DNA of 64,000 bases from Cymbomonas tetramitiformis (lineage: Eukaryota > Chlorophyta > Pyramimonadophyceae > Pyramimonadales > Pyramimonadaceae), in the NCBI GenBank assembly GCA_001247695.2, contig LGRX02034649.1, forward strand, positions 1-64,000, read 5' to 3'. The translations under genes and the position numbers were made by a program. The notes under the pieces were generated by a model, which saw only the letters and a list, made by a program, of their open reading frames with translations, did not search any database and was not told the origin of the DNA. Positions 45,101 through 57,100 of the stretch are shown piece after piece; position 1 is the first letter of the stretch, and each line of letters opens with the position of its first letter.

Positions 45101-48100
45101 TTTTACCAGCTTGAGCTCTCCAACAACTCAGCCTCGGTCGGGTCTCACCTTTTCTGGGAGTACAAGACGAGCGCGTACGAGCCAGAGTGTGTTGATTGCT
45201 GGCACAAGCCGAACGACACTGCCCTACTGGCCACCTCTAGCGTGCAGTACGCCATCGTCCAAGGGGATGCGGTGGTGGATGGGGCCGTGCTACAGACGGT
45301 CTCTGGGATGACCTTATCGCCCACGCTGTCATACCGGGCCTTTGGCACGCGCCCCTCACCTCCCCTTGCACGCAACCCACGCCCTCCTCGCTCACTGGTT
45401 CCAATGATACATGCGCGAGGCCCCGCATGCTGACACGTGCGCGAGGCGCCAGATTGCTGACACGTGCGCGAGGCCCCGCATGCTGACACGTGCGCGAGGC
45501 CCCGCATGCTGACACGTGGGCGAGGCCCCGCATGCTGATACGTGCGCGAGGCCCCGCATGCTGACACGTGCGCGAGGCCCCGGATGCTGACACGTGCGCG
45601 AGGCCCCGCATGCTGACACGTGCGCGAGGCCCCGGATAATGACACGTGCGCGTTTTTCTGCCGATGCATGCTTGTATTCGAAATGCTTAAGACAGCAACT
45701 GCACGTGATATGAACGATTTCACTTGCAGTTGTACACAGATGTTTGGTGAAACCAAACCCAAAGATCTGGACAGGCGTGGTCCTATCCGTCCGCCTGTCC
45801 AGAGATCCCACCGGGGGGGCTGGGTCGGGAAGCTTAAAATGAATACCGAAATTGCAGTTCACTCAGATTGGAACAGTTCCAACTGATTGCAGGAATGTTC
45901 TCCGCCGATTGTTTTATCAGGAATGCTAGCTAGGATGAATGCAGCTATGTCACGGTCCCGGCATGAATGTCATAACACTGGCACCGATGTCATACTCAGT
46001 ATCATAGGCAAAACCAATCGGTCCGTCGATCTGAGAGATCAGATCGGACGGTGCTGAATATCGCCTGCTGTAATCCGCATAAAAACACTTGGAACCCATC
46101 GCCTCTGCCGCTGAATTCCATCGCTTATAGCTAAACTTTTTCTGCCGATGCATGCTTGTATTCGAAATGCTTAAGACAGCAACTGCACGTGATATGAACG
46201 ATTTCACTTGCAGTTGTACACAGATGTTTGGTGAAACCAAACCCAAAGATCTGGACAGGCGTGGTCCTATCCGTCCGCCTGTCCAGAGATCCCACCACTC
46301 TCTCCATAAAAGTATAGTAGGATACAAGTCCAGATAGAGAAGCAGTAATAAGATCCATTACCCACTGGGCACACCACTCATAACATCTCCAATAGAGCCA
46401 GAGAGCCCATAGGGGCGTACCACTCATAAATATCTCCAATAGAGCCAGAAAGCCCATAGGGGCATACCACTCATAACCACCAACTCAGTACACCGGCTCA
46501 AAAGAGCCTACCATTCACAATCACCACCACTGTCGTCCCCATCAATGTCCCGCCAGCCCTCAGAGGAACCTGACAGCACACCATCCGACTCCGCAGCGGC
46601 ATAGCCCGGCAAGCCCATCACCTGAGCCCGGTACATGTCGCACACATAGTGCGCCACCAGAGAGCCCTCCTCCGCAGCAATAACCTGCTCCATGCGGGCC
46701 AAGCACTGCAGGATAGCACCGCTCGTGGGAGGCTCATCTGAAATGCGACACCGTCACCCCCTCGGCCTCAGCCCCCATCTGCTGCAGCGCCCGCAGAATA
46801 GTAAACCTGTGTGTAGTGAAATAGAGGTCCATAGCGACTTTAGGCGTGTACCAACCACCCACATCCGAAATAACCCGGTGTGACCAACCATAAGTCCATA
46901 ACCACTGGCCGAGTGACTTTCTCGGGGAGCCACCACCGAAGTGACCCGCATCCCCCGAGTCGGGGAACGCCCTGGCATAGGCCTTCTGATATGCACGGCC
47001 GAAGCCTGAGTACGGGCCGGGATACCAGCCCGAAGCACCCTTAGGCGCACAGCACAAAAGCGAGCCAGACGGCAGCCCTTCACGGATCACATACTCCTCC
47101 AACAGTCGCACCGGAGCAACTCCCAATGCCGGGACGTTGTTGGGGATGTAGAACCGTAGGGGGGTTGCCGCCACCGAATGCACAACACCCGGCCCTCCCA
47201 GTAGAGGTCATAGTACACCCGCAAGCAGCGCACAGCCCCCGGCCGCAGGCAGCCGAAGGTCTGCAGCATCATGTTGAGCTGCTGGTGTCTGCCCGACCGT
47301 TGACCCAATGAAAAGCCAAAGTGAAATATGCGGTACCACTGAGCCGGAGTCCAAGCCCGCTTGGCCTTGGACGGCCGCTTGTAGTTCTTGTCCAACACCG
47401 TCAGAAGCGTCCGGACCGAAGGATGCTTAGTAGGCACCCGCAAATAAAGCGGGGTGCCGTCCTCCTCCAGAAGCGGGGCCTCAGCCAGAGTCTCACACAT
47501 CTCGAGATGCCATGCAGTCACATCACCGAGATAGCTCCGCACCGTGGACGAGTCGAGCCTAAACGGCCGGACCTCCACGGCATAGGCAATATACCCCAGC
47601 ACGTCCCGCACCGTCGCCGGCAAGTCATGCCCCGCAAACTGCACCAGGAAGTCACGGAAGTCCCGGACCCCCCGGCGCTGAATAGCCGACGTGCTCTCCC
47701 GGATACGCATGGCCATCATGCCGGAGACCAGACTGGTCAACGCACCCGCCGAGGGGCCCGACCAGCCAGCGGCAGCCGCCCAGCGCTCACCGCAGAGGAC
47801 CAGCGCCGTGAGCCCCGGCTTAACACCGGAGCACGCCCTGCACAGAAGTCGGGTGCATCGTAGACAGCAGCACACGATCTCGCCGGGCGTCACCAGACAA
47901 CACCGGCACTCCCCCCCAAGGGCCACGGTGACCAGGTACAGCAGCTCCCGCAGCACCTCGAGAGCTCCCCCTGGAAGGCAACAGCGACGGGAAGTGAATA
48001 ACCACCACCGGCCACCTGGTCGGCCCCCGGAAGGTCCTCTCAGCGCCAAACCCATAAGTGCCGTCCAAGCGCGCAAAGTGCTCCCAGGCCGGGGTAGTGA

Positions 48101-51100
48101 ACAACTCTGTGCGAGGGGGGTAGTAACGGAGAACACGGCCACCCTTCACCAAATGCCACCAATCATAAGTGTCCCACACCGGCAACACAAAGGTGCCCGC
48201 CGTATCGCCCGGCGAACCCCGCTGACACTGAAGGAAGTGAAGCAAGTAAGCTCTGATGAGGTCAAAGTCCGGATTAGCATACACGTGCTCCCCGGCCAAC
48301 TCCCGTGCGAAGAAGCTGTCCACCTCAGAACAATAACGAGGGAGATGCGCATTGGTACCCACGGGGTCGGCCCCACCGTCCAGGGTGAACGGCCGCGGCA
48401 ACACTGACTGAACTGAGAGGAACTCATCACGGCGATACTGCCAGTCCGAGTAGTCCCTCCGGCGGACATACCGGGAAAGCCCATCGGACAAACCATTCTC
48501 CACTCCCGGGATGTGCTCACAGGCCAGATCCAGATCATACAAGCGAGCGGCCGCGAAGATACGCTCACCGACCTCCCAAAGGGCCGGGGCCATGGTGCCT
48601 TGCTTGTTAACGAGCGACACCGTGGTGGAATTGTCACTGCGGAAAAGCAACCGCTCACCACGGTGATCTGGACCCAGAAGCTCAGCTGCCGAAGCCGCTG
48701 TACTCGCCTCACGGAAGTTGGAGCTCTTGTGCGGCGCACACTGGTCAGGCGGGAAAGACAGGATATGCCTCCAGTCACGGAGAGCAATCCCCCCCTGCCA
48801 ACCCGAAGCATCCATAGTAGGCGCCGAGATGCCCTCTGGAGTCTGCCAATGCTCCGTGAGGTACTCACGAGTCCCGGAATGCTGACCAAGCCAAAGACCA
48901 GATACCTCGGGCTTGCCCTCATAAAGGTAGTAGTGCCGTGACGGTTTACCATTCATGTGGTCCACAAAGCGAGCCAACTCACCACGAGCAACATCACTGA
49001 GATGCACCATGACAGTTTCAGCCCACTGCAGCTTGGCAGGTGTCAAAGCCACGAGAGGGTTCACAAAGGCATCCCGATCCGCATACACCGGGGCCAACAT
49101 ATTCTGGCCACCAACAATCAGGGGTGCCACGAACTGGAGTTTGCCCACCACGCTGGCCAGCTCGCGCCTCGGTACCTGGGAGCCCGGAGGATACTTCCGG
49201 AGCAACTCCCACACTGCGGCGCTGTACTTCTCAGCCCGGGATCTGGACAAGGTGACTGTCTGGCTGTCCGAATGGATCTCCCGACCCACATATTCCTTCA
49301 CCAACGCTGGCAAGAAGGTCTTGCGCTCCGAGGCCTGCACCCCGAGCAAGGCCATCTGATCGATCTCGGCAAAGGCACGTCGGTCGCTCTCGGCCTTACC
49401 CAAGTCACTGTCATAGATACTGTGACCGTCGTCCACAAAGATACCAGTGCAAGCAGACCGACCATCGGCGTGCACGGTACCATTCAGCACCCGCTTGAAG
49501 ACCTGGGCCATGTCGGCTTGGTGTTTCGGTGCATCGGAGAAACCGAACATGTCATAGCGAGCCCTATAGAAGGACTTGGACACAGGGAACTGGACTCCCA
49601 TATAGTCACAATGCGGCTGCCATCTGGGATTGTTCCAGAAGGCGTCACTCAAGTCCCAGCCACCCTGGAGACACCCAGGCCGCTGCAAGGAAAGAACTGG
49701 CTCCAGATAGTCATAAACTGCCGGAGCTGGGGCCATGGCCTCGTTCACCCGAGAGGTGCGGGCATTCCAGATGTTCCTGAACTTGTCCTTCACCGGACAA
49801 TACAGGGAGCCAATCTGGGTGGTACACCAGGGCTCATAATGAAGAGGGCCCTCAAGGACACCTCGCTCTGCGGACCGGACCAGATCAGCCTCCGACCTGT
49901 CGGAGTGCTCGTAACAGGTGGGGTGGTTGTCCCGCTTGAAACGAGCGGGCTTAGCCACAAAGTGCATACGGTGCCCCTCCCGACAAGCCTGCCGGAGGGG
50001 CTCCTCAGATGGCAAGAACCAGTCATATAAGGCCTCCGTGTACCGGACACCGGGGGCATAGAGGCCGTCACCGGTGTCATGATAAGTCATCTGCCTACTG
50101 GCATGCTGCTGCCGCGCCTTCGGAGAAGAGAACTTCCGAGGGGGGACCTTAAGTACCAGAAGGCGGTGATAACCATCCGCTGTGTAAACCACCAGATAAG
50201 TGTGGCGGGCACCGAAAGCCCGCAGGCGAGTCCACTGGAGGCGCTCCCGAAAGGCGTACTCATCTGGTGTAAGTGTACAACCAGAATATAGCCGGGGTCC
50301 AATGGCCAATAACTGCCTCTTGACCACTTGAGCACTGTCCGTGTACGGCTCAAAGGTCAGAGTACCAGTCGGAACTGGGCACCCCTGGGGGGTGCCATAC
50401 CAGTAGATAAGCTCCTTGAGGAGCAGAGTGTGAAGAGAACGAGCGGTGGAGAGCTCCACAAGTGCAGGGGCTTCAGAAGCATTCACAGGTTGCTGTGTTG
50501 AGCACAGAACTGCAGTTGGTGTAGTAGAGGTAGGGGGTGCAGGCTGTGTGTCCAAACAGACAGAATCTCGACCAGACACCGAACCATCAGATGGCTCAAT
50601 CAGAGGAGCTGGTACTTGAACAGACTGTTCAGGGAAGGCAACCATAATGATATCACCTGCACATTGCTTGCTAACATCTCAGTAGTCACCCGTGTACTCG
50701 CACGGAGACATAAGGGGACCAGAGAAAGCGTGTTTCTTCACACACTTCTTCTTCACACCGTCCACCTTCTTTACCCGGTTGCACGCCCGAGTAATCGGTC
50801 CAGTGTGGGTGTAATGACCGGCATAATAACTGTGCTCCGCACTGCCGCATAATGGGCAAGGGCGCGAAGCCTCAGGCGGAACATCAGGGATCACCGGAGA
50901 CTGCGGCAGCTGCTCACTGGGCTGCGGGGGGACCGGAAATAAACCCGCCCCCGGCGCAACCGAGTTACCCAGCAATCCCATACGCACCAACACCCGCTGA
51001 AAGGCCATCGTTGGGAAAGTTTCCATCACCAGACGCCGCAGGTTTTCACGGCGCGCCGAGACCGTAGTTAACGCCTCTGAGCCCATCCGAACCAGGTCTC

Positions 51101-54100
51101 GATCCTCCTTGAGGGCGCGAGAAAAAGGCTGCTTAGTCCATCTCGCCGTCACATAGTATGACGTGACCAAGACGTAAGTAGCGTCGAACGGCACGTTGGG
51201 CATCTCGCTGCGCACGTAATCAACGAGCTCCATCAGGAACTCATAGCGCGACACAATCAAGACGGCCGTGCGATAATGGGACTTGAACGGACTGTCGGGG
51301 TCGCTGCTGTAAGCGAACACCCCCAGACCGCTGCTGCGGATCCGCTCCCAGTCCTCGCAACGCCGACGGCACCAGTTGAGGAACCGGTCAGCCCGCGGGA
51401 ACTGGAGCTTGTCCTTCACGCGCAATGACGCGCCCTCCTGAACGAGGTCACCGCCACGCTCTTGAAGGGGCGTGTACTGCAAATCAGTACTCGCGCCCAA
51501 CGTGTCAGACTGCATCAAACGCTGCATCTGTCTTTTAGACGCAGCGTCCGTGCTGTTGCCTGAATAGTTCTCCAGCATCTCGCGTCCCGGATACGAAGGA
51601 CTGGCCGGATCACGCAGAGTCAAGCCGTCAATCGCGCCCGACACAAGATCCCCCAAGCCGTGTGCAGTGACGGTCGCGTGCATAAGCTCTTCAAAGGTGG
51701 GCGTGTTACCTCCAGGCGCAGAGGCCAAGGGCGCTGGTACGAGTGTCGCAGACGGTGTCGGAATAGCAGCTGCAGTCGTTACGGAGATAGGCTGAATAGA
51801 AGGAGCGGTTACGTGTCCAGGTTGCGCGTGGATACCAGAAGAACCGAAACGCCCCAGTGCTGACTCGCGTTCCGCTACGATTCGCATGTCACCAAGTTCC
51901 GGAGGGGGCTCAACGCGCGCGACGGGCACGACCGTCGATTCACCAAGACCAGGAGGGATAGAGGGCGAAGAAGTCAGCGGAAGGCTGATGCCAGATGTCC
52001 GAAAGGCAGGAGGCACATATTTTGCCGAAACGTCGCGGGGAAGTTCCGCAGAGACTGCCGGAGCCACGTGGACAGGGGCGGTTAACGCAAGTGGAACTGG
52101 AACGGAGGGAGGAACGGGGAGGCTACCCGACCGTGCTGCACTGAGTTGCGCCAAAAGTTCAGCTCTCACTGGGCTACCCTGCGGGAAAACAATTTCTGAA
52201 TCAGCTTCACTAGCACCCCGTGATCCACCAGATAAACCATCAGCACGAGAGCGAGTACGAGACAACGTCCCCAACAGTTGGGTGCGCATGTCAACCAGGT
52301 GTCGTTGTTCAGGAGCCAGAGTCATCGGAGTCGCAGAGTTTGTAGTAGAAATAAAATCACCGTCCGCCAGCTCATCGTAGTCGCCCATAAAAGCCAAAGC
52401 TGGACCGTCGAATTCAGAATAAGTTTCCAGCAATCGGCAATACGCCTGGTGTGTCGGCAGTGTGACATGGAAAGGTAGAACCACCAGGTATGCGACATCT
52501 TCTTGAAGCTTGCGCGCGGAAAGGTAAGTCATGAAAAGTTCCGGAAAAGGAAGGAAACAATCGGTGCAGATCAAGTGACTAGCATCACCACGGACGAAGG
52601 CGTAGTTACCCACGTCAAAGAACTCATCCAAGCAGCCTTTATGAATCACGGCTGCGCAAACGCGGCAACGGACAAAACTCGGAGCGGAATCTTCGCACGA
52701 AATCGCCTGACAGTACGGTAAATTACTGCGGAAAAAACAGCTGTTCTGTCGTAGTCGGTGTTGAGTACGGTGAACCATGTGAGTTGATACTTTATTGATA
52801 CGACAGACCTTCTGGCCACAGGTCCCATACGCACTGGAATCTGGTTTCGTCGTGTATTGCTCAAACGGCTCGGTAACACCACAAAATCCGTAAGCAACGC
52901 GACCCGGGCATCCAGCTAAGTTTCCCGTGCCACGAAGCTGAGATAACCGCTGACCGTAGGCAAAAGAAAGAATCTCCTCAATAATCGAAGGAATTAAAGG
53001 AGCCTCGACGTCGATCAAAGCACGGGACTCAGAACCAACGGAGACCTGCGACATCATCGTAGCAAAGGCCTGTACCAAAGAAGCTTCGCACGGTTCGCCC
53101 CGACGAGCATAGGCCACCACAGTGTCAACATGTGAAGCAAAGTGAAGGATACATCCCACCAGGTTAGGGTCTGCAGGAGCAGTCAACTCGTAACCAGAGA
53201 GTTTCTGTTCCAATCGTGATAAGTCCAGCTGTGACGCAGAATCAGTAAAAATTCCAGTAGAAGGTGGGGAGAGAGGCATGACGGCAAAGTCGGAATTAAT
53301 ACCAAAGCTTAAAATGAATACCGAAATTGCAGTTCACTCAGATTGGAACAGTTCCAACTGATTGCAGGAATGTTCTCCGCCGATTGTTTTATCAGGAATG
53401 CTAGCTAGGATGAATGCAGCTATGTCACGGTCCCGGCATGAATGTCATAACACTGGCACCGATGTCATACTCAGTATCATAGGCAAAACCAATCGGTCCG
53501 TCGATCTGAGAGATCAGATCGGACGGTGCTGAATATCGCCTGCTGTAATCCGCATAAAAACACTTGGAACCCATCGCCTCTGCCGCTGAATTCCATCGCT
53601 TATAGCTAAACAGGCCCCGCATGCTGACACATGCGCGAGGCCCCGCATGCTGACACGTGCGCGAGGCCCCGCATGCTGACACGTGTCAGGTGTGCGGGAC
53701 TGAACAGACTTCTACGGGAACATAGCAAACCTTCCAATGCCCGGCGGTGTCAGCATCTCCTCCGAGACTGCGGTCCTCACCGGGAATACATTTGCCTCCT
53801 ACGCCAGCAACCACGGCGCTGATTTTACCAACCTGGTGGTGTCCGGGGAGGCGGGCGCAGCCGTGACGCTGGTGTTCCGCCCGCAGGCCAATGAGTGGGA
53901 GGTCCTGAGCACGTCGGTGCAGCTGCAGCTCTGTCTTCCCGGCGACGTGTACTCCTCGGAACTGTACTGTCAGCCCTGCGAAGCTGGCACTATTAAGTTT
54001 ACGGTGATCCTTCACTGCCCCTCACCCCCTCCCTCCCACCACCGTCGGATCCACCTCCCAACCCCTTGTCTTTCCCCCTCCTTCGATTTGTGTCCACGGC

Positions 54101-57100
54101 GTACGTTGGGTTCAACATTTGCGGCGCCCCGCACACGTTGGGGAAATGCCAGTGTCCGGCGGCATTCCAGCGGAGGTCCCCCTCTGATCTACTTCACATT
54201 CCCCGGCCTGGGCTCGAGCACCGCCATGGTTTGTTTTACCTCGGGGGCCTGCACTGCACCCTTGGATGGATCCCCAACGGCCGCACCCGGTTCCTGCATG
54301 CTGATCTCATTCGCTGGGCTGTTGGCGGGCTAGCTTCATCGGTTGGCGCGCCTCGCACCTTTCGGTGGCTGTTTCGGCCCTTCCGAGACAAACATCGGGT
54401 CTTCCAGGAGCAGTGCCCGCCCACTGTGCTAAGCCATGTGCGGTTACAGCTGTTGAGTGGAGTGTGCATGCTCGCTCCCTTCAGAACGACTCTACGGCCT
54501 GCTCGCGGTGCGTGAACGGCCTCCATTGCCCCGGGGGCAGCACATACGAGGTGAAGAACGGGTACTGGCTGGCGCCTAACGCGCAGTACTGTGAGCCTTC
54601 GGACGTGGAGTGCCTGATGGTGCGCCGTGCACGGACCCTCTTACCACCCTATCATCAACCCGTGGCACTCCGCGCTGCACCCTGGTCTGAGGCTCAGCCT
54701 GAATAGGCTCGCAGCCACCTATGAGGCAAACAGCGCACGATTCCCTGGGCGCACTTGTACAGAATCGTCGGGCAATTTTGTACGGAATCGTAGTGCAAAT
54801 TCATACCGAATTGTATTGCAAATGTATACGGAATCGTAGAGCACATTTATACGGAACTGTAGGGCGCATTTATACGGAATCGCCTGAAGTACTGGCGGCG
54901 ATTTCCAGCGCTCGCTTCTCCCAACACGCGGCACCAACCTAGCGCCCGCCTGTCTCGACGACCACCTCTCCTCAGCAGTCACCTTCCCCAGCACCTGCCT
55001 CTCTACAGCTGCGACTTATCCATTCTACCTCTCCCCAACAGTTTGCCTGTTTCTCACACTCAACTCTCCCGGACACAGACCTCTTCTCACAGCACCCTCT
55101 CCGCAGCACTCACCGGCGCTGGCCCGGGCTGACCGTGGTTCTACTGCCGAGCGGTGCTGCAGGACCGAGTGTATAAGTGCGACATCGAGGAGGCCTGCTC
55201 TGGCAACGAGCCCGCAGGGACCAACCTGACGCGGCGGGGCGACTCGCCACAGGAGGCGGCAGTGCTGCAGCTGTGCAACACGGTGCACTTCACTGATGGA
55301 GTGCTGTGTGGGGGCAACATCCCTCCCGTCTGCGGGACCGGCTACCAACGCACCATCAATGATGATGGGTGCCAGAGCTGCCCGCCCAAGTGGCAGCTAT
55401 ACGCAGTGACTACGGTGCTGCTGGTGCTGCTCGTCGGGCTGGTCGTGGGCCTCGCCAAGCTGGCGCAGGTGTCAAAAGAGGCAGATGCCGACTTGAGTTT
55501 GCGCGACGCCACAAGCCTGAGCAAGGCTCGGACGTGCTTCTCCATCACCCTCGGCTACTTCCAGGTGCCGCCCTCCCGGCATGCCCCGGACGTGGCGCAC
55601 TGCACGGTGCCCTTGATGCGACCACCGCCAGCGAGGCCCTCCGCAGAGGACAGGGGCGGTTTGGGGGATGTTGGATTGATGGTTGTTGCTGAGGCTAGGG
55701 AGGGGCTCGGGTCACCTTGGCGCAGGTGTTGTCGCAGCTCGGGATTCTGTTCACCAAGGAGATCATCCCTGCTGGGCTGCTGCAGCTGAGCCAAATGTTC
55801 TCCTTCATCCAGCTGGATTTCGGCTCCATGTTCAGCATCTCCTGCCTGCCCAAGCTGGCGGGTTCCCACTTCAGCAGGCATCTCTTGCAAGCGCTCTCTT
55901 TGCCCTTCGTCATCGTCGGCGTCACGGTGTGCTTCCATGCCGTGCGGCGTGTACTCCGCAACCGCCGGCTCAGAGCGGGCGGCGATCTGTCATTGGATGA
56001 CCGGGTGAGGGCTTGCTGCCGCCCCTTGATTCGGCGTATTTGAGGCAGAATATACAGGGACAGCAGCCCGCCGCGGCAATGGACGCTTTCGATTGAGATT
56101 GAAGTGTTTTGCCGTTGGACAGACCCAATTCGCCAGATCGAACTCTCTGACCGTCACATATCAATGTGGGCTTGCTATCGGAACATGTAAACCCTGATGA
56201 CATGTTCATTGTGCCATTAACGTATTGTACGGTGGTGACCCGCGCCAGGTGACCAATCTGGCCTGGCAGTCACACGATCTCAAAGCGTGCGTCGGTGTTG
56301 CCTTCTTCTTCCTGAATCTAATCCACCCCTCCACTGCGACCACCCTCTTTCAGGTGCATAGCTCACCTGCCTGCTGCGCGTTGCCCCTCCCTGGCACTTG
56401 TCGGTGGAAGATCAATCTGATTCTTCCTTACGCCTCCCCCAGTACCCATGGCCCTCCCTCTAGTTGCTTTCCCCAACACCCCAACACCCCGTCTGCGGGA
56501 TCAAGTAACGCACACTCGGATATCCAGTTGCTCCTCGCGGGTGGCATGCCTCCTGCAGATACTTCACTGCAAAGGATACTTTTACAACTCCATGGGGAGT
56601 CGGCAGCAGCGTTGGATTTACCTGGATCTCAGCCTCGAGTGTGACACCGAGGACTGGCATGTCATGCTTGTCCCCACCTTCATCATGATTGTCTGCTTCG
56701 TCTTCGGATTCCCACTGTACATCTTTGTGCGAATGACCTATTTACGCACGTGGCACAAGGTACCGGCAACGTCACTGCCTCCTCCTGCGCCCTCCTGTAC
56801 CTTCCGCTACCCTCCTCCGCCCTCCTGCACCGCTCCGCCCTCCCTCCGCCCTCCTTCGCCCTCCTCGTCGCCCTGCCCTCCTGTACTCTCCGCTACCCTC
56901 TTCCGCCCTCTTTGCCCCTCGTGTACCCTCCCTGCGCCCTCCTCCACCCTTTTGTGCCCTCCTGCGCCCTCCTGCGCCCTCCTGCGCCCTCCTCGGCCAT
57001 CCGTGCCGCCTTCCGCCCTCCTGCGCCCTCCTGCGTCGCCTGCGCCCTCCTGTACCTTCCGCTACCCTCCTCCGCCCTCCTTCGCCCTCGTGTGCTCTCT

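Larger units (their letters stand above)
45653..53611 (-). mobile_element. PAT-type retrotransposon (element 2), antisense in an intron
   Basis: A 7,959-bp element on the minus strand in the order A1 (53611-53305), Gag-like gene, RT, recombinase, B1 (46296-46137), A2 (46136-45830), B2 (45812-45653). Both repeat pairs look identical, so insertion is very recent. It splits one 26-bp minisatellite unit exactly: ...GACACGTGCGCG on the left and AGGCCCCGCATGC on the right rejoin to a perfect unit, with no target-site duplication and no shared core seen. It lies in the intron between exons 8 and 9 (45345-53717), which without it would be 414 bp. It is the same class as element 1 but diverged in protein sequence. 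Confidence 0.9.

Noticed and set aside
45620..46337. Short frames with identical peptides at 45.65-45.83 and 46.15-46.3 kb as duplicated genes
   Set aside because: They are the B2 and B1 terminal repeats of element 2, not genes.
47691..50030. Plus-strand frames of 130-357 codons inside element 2
   Set aside because: Antisense shadows of the well-supported minus-strand RT and recombinase genes.
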